Shown: one piece after another, positions 5,448 through 6,641 of the stretch
Layout of the letters: every line of letters starts with the position of its first letter
Position numbering within the stretch: the stretch's first letter is position 1
NCBI GenBank assembly: GCA_027066795.1
Contig: JAMONA010000037.1
Location: 1 to 6,641 of the forward strand
From: Candidatus Kaiserbacteria bacterium
GTDB lineage: Bacteria > Patescibacteriota > Minisyncoccia > Phycocordibacterales > UBA2100
DNA: 6,641 bases
Reading direction: 5' to 3'
Notes under the pieces: generated by a model
Databases searched by the model: none
Told to the model about the DNA's origin: nothing
What the model saw: the letters and a program-made list of their open reading frames with translations, nothing else
Made by a program: the position numbers and the translations under genes

Positions 5448-5519
5448 CTCCGTGGACAGGATTCGAACCTGTGACCGATCGATTAACAGTCGATTGCTCT
5501 ACCGCTGAGCTACCACGGA
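5448..5519 (-). tRNA. trnN: tRNA-Asn (anticodon GTT)
   Basis: The reverse strand gives a complete 72-nt cloverleaf. The acceptor TCCGTGG pairs with CCACGGA, the D arm is GCTC/GAGC around AGCGGTA, the anticodon stem ATCGA/TCGAT holds CTGTTAA, and the T arm has ACAGGTTCGAATCCTGT. The anticodon GTT reads Asn codons. The discriminator is G73 and CCA is not encoded. It has its own promoter and terminator and so is a single-gene unit. Confidence 0.97.
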
Positions 5520-5545
5520 ACTAACCAAGAAACTTATCTACAGCA

Positions 5546-5573
5546 ATTATACACATTGCAGAAATATTGCAAA
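5546..5573 (-). promoter_or_regulatory. tRNA-Asn promoter
   Basis: The minus strand has a perfect TATAAT at 5546-5551, a 16-nt spacer, and TTTGCA (4 of 6 to TTGACA) at 5568-5573. The tRNA begins 26 nt after the -10, leaving a short 5' leader for RNase P. It faces away from the promoter of the exported protein gene. Confidence 0.5.
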
Positions 5574-5584
5574 TGTAAAACACT

Positions 5585-5613
5585 AAATACTCAATAAGAC
5601 CTAAAGAGTATTT
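5585..5613. promoter_or_regulatory. Operator-like inverted repeat on the exported-protein promoter
   Basis: AAATACTC (5585-5592) and GAGTATTT (5606-5613) are perfect 8-bp inverted halves separated by 13 nt. The right half runs into the -35 TTGACA at 5612. The spacing between half-site centres is 21 bp, two helical turns, as expected for a dimeric regulator. No cognate regulator gene is visible in the window. Confidence 0.4.
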
Positions 5614-5641
5614 GACACTTGCAATTTTATGTGATTATGCT
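5612..5641 (+). promoter_or_regulatory. Promoter of the exported-protein gene
   Basis: A perfect TTGACA at 5612-5617 is followed by an 18-nt spacer and TATGCT (4 of 6 to -10) at 5636-5641. The expected transcription start is near 5648, giving a leader of about 67 nt. The -35 overlaps an inverted repeat. Confidence 0.5.
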
Positions 5642-5646
5642 AGCGT

Positions 5647-5700
5647 TAGCTTACAGTTCATTGAAATCTAAAAGGAAAGGCGGTCTGGCCCAGTAAGCTA
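5647..5700 (+). promoter_or_regulatory. Foldable leader with long-range stem
   Basis: TAGCTTAC (5647-5654) and GTAAGCTA (5693-5700) form a perfect 8-bp stem enclosing 38 nt. The enclosed part has a purine run AAAAGGAAAGG (5670-5680) that resembles a ribosome binding site but lies about 34 nt before the ATG, and GGC/GCC elements that could form an inner helix. The stem ends 14 nt before the start codon. It starts at the predicted 5' end of the message. I do not recognise a known riboswitch class. Confidence 0.4.
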
Positions 5701-5714
5701 GATTGAAATATGAT

Positions 5715-6098
5715 ATGAAAAAAACTATTTTAACTCTTGTAACGGCTCTGTTCCTTCTTACAACCTACAACCCAGCGACTGTGATGGCTGAGCGGATTAC
5801 AGTTGCCGAGCTCGTGCACATATTGTGCAAGGTAAACCTAGAAAGGTACATCAAAGACCCGAACGTGGAGTTTGGATTCCAAGGTGAAGTTAGACAAATT
5901 GGATTCAACTTATTCTCATACTCAGGGGAATACATTCTGAAAAAAAGAGTAGGACGTCGTACGATTACGACTACCGCTATTTACTCTTGCACGGCAAGGC
6001 TGGCAAAAAATATGTCAGTAGACCAACCCAGAAACTGGACGTTGATGTACAAAACCGCTGGCCTGAACAGCGGTTTAGCTAGTGGGCTATACAGATAG
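5715..6098 (+). CDS. Small exported basic protein of unknown function
   Basis: I do not recognise this protein. It has 127 residues from the ATG at 5715; a TTG at 5703 would add 4 residues in front of the signal. Residues 1-25 are a clear Sec signal peptide: MKK, hydrophobic core 5-16, and VMA before Glu26. The mature part of about 102 residues is basic (KKRVGRR at 76-82) with two cysteines, Cys38 and Cys92, that could form one disulfide. There is no lipobox or second membrane segment, so it should be secreted or envelope-associated. Isoleucine uses ATT in 6 of 8 cases and ATA once, unlike the core genes. It is a single-gene unit with its own promoter and terminator. Hairpins lie over its last codons, and the TAG stop sits in one. 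It may be recently acquired or an effector-like protein; no function is assigned. Confidence 0.75.
   Translation: MKKTILTLVTALFLLTTYNPATVMAERITVAELVHILCKVNLERYIKDPNVEFGFQGEVRQIGFNLFSYSGEYILKKRVGRRTITTTAIYSCTARLAKNMSVDQPRNWTLMYKTAGLNSGLASGLYR
6052..6076 (+). other. Perfect hairpin in the 3' end of the exported-protein gene
   Basis: AAACCGCTG and CAGCGGTTT form a perfect 9-bp stem with a 7-nt loop inside the coding region, 22 nt before the stop codon. It is the first of three consecutive hairpins that end in the terminator. Confidence 0.5.
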
Positions 6099-6102
6099 CC
6101 CA
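6083..6102 (+). other. Perfect hairpin across the stop codon
   Basis: TGGGCTAT and ATAGCCCA form a perfect 8-bp stem with loop ACAG. The TAG stop at 6096-6098 is inside its 3' arm. No T run follows, so it is not a terminator by itself. Confidence 0.5.
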
Positions 6103-6111
6103 ACCCAACCA

Positions 6112-6155
6112 CCCAAACAAGAAAGCATCTGGCTCTCTTGGTTGGGTGCTTTTTT
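6112..6155 (+). terminator. Strong intrinsic terminator of the exported-protein gene
   Basis: The arms 6112-6126 and 6132-6146 pair at 13 of 15 positions around the loop ATCTG, followed by TGC and six T (6150-6155). A second possible 5' arm, ACCCAACC at 6103-6110, pairs perfectly with GGTTGGGT at 6140-6147, so two mutually exclusive folds share the same 3' arm. Confidence 0.85.
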
Positions 6156-6167
6156 ATGCCCTACTGT

Positions 6168-6196
6168 TTGACAACCCGCCTTTCAGGCACTACTAT
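6168..6196 (+). promoter_or_regulatory. Near-consensus sigma-70 promoter of the right-end gene
   Basis: A perfect TTGACA at 6168-6173, exactly 17 nt of spacer, and TACTAT (4 of 6) at 6191-6196. Transcription would start near 6203, about 40 nt before the ATG. It begins 12 nt after the preceding terminator, so this gene is a separate unit. Confidence 0.65.
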
Positions 6197-6230
6197 TATT
6201 TGTAGAAAATAATTTCTGATAAATTGATAA

Positions 6231-6237
6231 AGGGAGG
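6231..6237 (+). promoter_or_regulatory. Consensus Shine-Dalgarno
   Basis: AGGGAGG lies 5 nt before the ATG at 6243. It is the only strong ribosome binding site in the window and fixes the start of the right-end gene. Confidence 0.8.
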
Positions 6238-6242
6238 ATCAC

Positions 6243-6641
6243 ATGATTAATCATATATCACAAGAGAATCTAGCTCTTGTATTAGCAATAACCAAAAGGC
6301 TATACAGTATGTACGATTCTGGCGGCCACTCTTGTGGTCGAAGTCGTAGGAGTCACTTATTGGAGATGCTAATGGATGAGTTACATTTTAGCGATATCAG
6401 CAGTAACCTGGCAGATAATATGGAGTCATTCTGCTCAATGGATATTGCAACAATATCTACCATAAGTGCACCTTCTTACTTTGTTGGCATACAGCTAGAG
6501 CTAAACTTTAGCGAGAAGGGTGACACTGTAGAACACCTAACACATGCTGTATCAGAACACTTTTTCATTATTCTTTTAGTTATAAAGCTGAAGAAAGCTG
6601 TGTCAGCTATAGATGTGCCTAGTCACATTGAGACTACGCTT
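6243..6641 (+). CDS. Unrecognised protein, 3' truncated by the window edge
   Basis: An open frame of 133 codons runs from an ATG with a consensus Shine-Dalgarno to the right edge with no stop, so the protein is longer than what is seen. I do not recognise the family. The visible part is polar and likely cytoplasmic: no signal peptide, one hydrophobic stretch HFFIILLVIKL around 106-116 that may be a buried strand or helix, Cys31 and Cys64, and several His. The sequence SGGHSCGRSRRSH at 26-38 is basic. Isoleucine codons are mixed (7 ATA, 5 ATT, 1 ATC), between the core genes and the exported-protein gene. It is a separate transcription unit from its left neighbour. Confidence 0.75.
   Translation, partial: MINHISQENLALVLAITKRLYSMYDSGGHSCGRSRRSHLLEMLMDELHFSDISSNLADNMESFCSMDIATISTISAPSYFVGIQLELNFSEKGDTVEHLTHAVSEHFFIILLVIKLKKAVSAIDVPSHIETTL

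Noticed and set aside
5703..5714. TTG start of the exported protein
   Set aside because: It adds LKYD before MKKTIL, which is itself a standard signal-peptide start; no ribosome binding site favours the TTG.
6099..6146. CCCAAC repeats as a CRISPR or tandem-repeat array
   Set aside because: The units are few, very short and irregular, and are explained as alternative arms of the terminator.
5448..6641. Integrative element inserted at tRNA-Asn
   Set aside because: The 3' end of the tRNA, the usual integration target, faces left, away from the atypical region; I see no repeat of the tRNA 3' end to the right and no integrase.

Overview
The window looks like a chromosomal piece of a Patescibacteria (CPR) genome, probably Parcubacteria-like. 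The grounds are: a signal-peptide plus two-TM VirB2/TrbC-type protein with a large extracytoplasmic tail, an RNHCP-domain gene, very tight intergenic gaps, almost no Shine-Dalgarno sequences, a strong preference for ATA isoleucine codons in the core genes, and tRNA genes that do not encode CCA. This lineage call is an inference; no rRNA is present to confirm it.

Layout, left to right. 27-475: tRNA-Trp(CCA), then rpmG (ribosomal protein L33) with its terminator, both on the minus strand. 371-1456: the minus-strand VirB2-like membrane protein. 1498-2049: def (peptide deformylase), plus strand, divergent from the VirB2-like gene across 41 nt. 2050-3711: a tight minus-strand cluster, transcribed in the order tag (3-methyladenine DNA glycosylase I), yjdF-like membrane protein, COG3650-type anchored protein. 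3757-4614: fmt (Met-tRNA formyltransferase), plus strand, divergent from tag across 45 nt. 4583-5315: RNHCP protein then hpf/raiA (ribosome hibernation factor), minus strand; hpf overlaps the end of fmt by 32 nt. 5388-5573: tRNA-Asn(GTT) with promoter and terminator, minus strand.

From about 5575 to the right edge the character changes. A 127-residue exported protein of unknown function (5715-6098) has its own TTGACA promoter, an operator-like palindrome on the -35, a foldable leader and a strong terminator. It is followed by an unrecognised gene that runs off the edge (6243-6641) and has a near-consensus promoter plus the only good Shine-Dalgarno in the window. Codon use of the exported protein gene differs sharply from the core genes.

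Functionally, most of the left 5.5 kb serves translation: formylation (fmt) and deformylation (def) of the initiator methionine, L33, ribosome hibernation and two tRNAs. Added to this are one DNA repair enzyme and several envelope proteins. The usual def-fmt pairing is split here by the opposite-strand tag-yjdF-COG3650 cluster. Several core genes have a -10-like hexamer exactly 7 nt before ATG, which suggests leaderless mRNAs. The best candidates for something undescribed are the VirB2-like fusion with a degenerate M15-like tail, the shared-hexamer divergent promoter of tag/fmt, and the orphan exported-protein module at the right end. No defence system, CRISPR array or transposase is visible.
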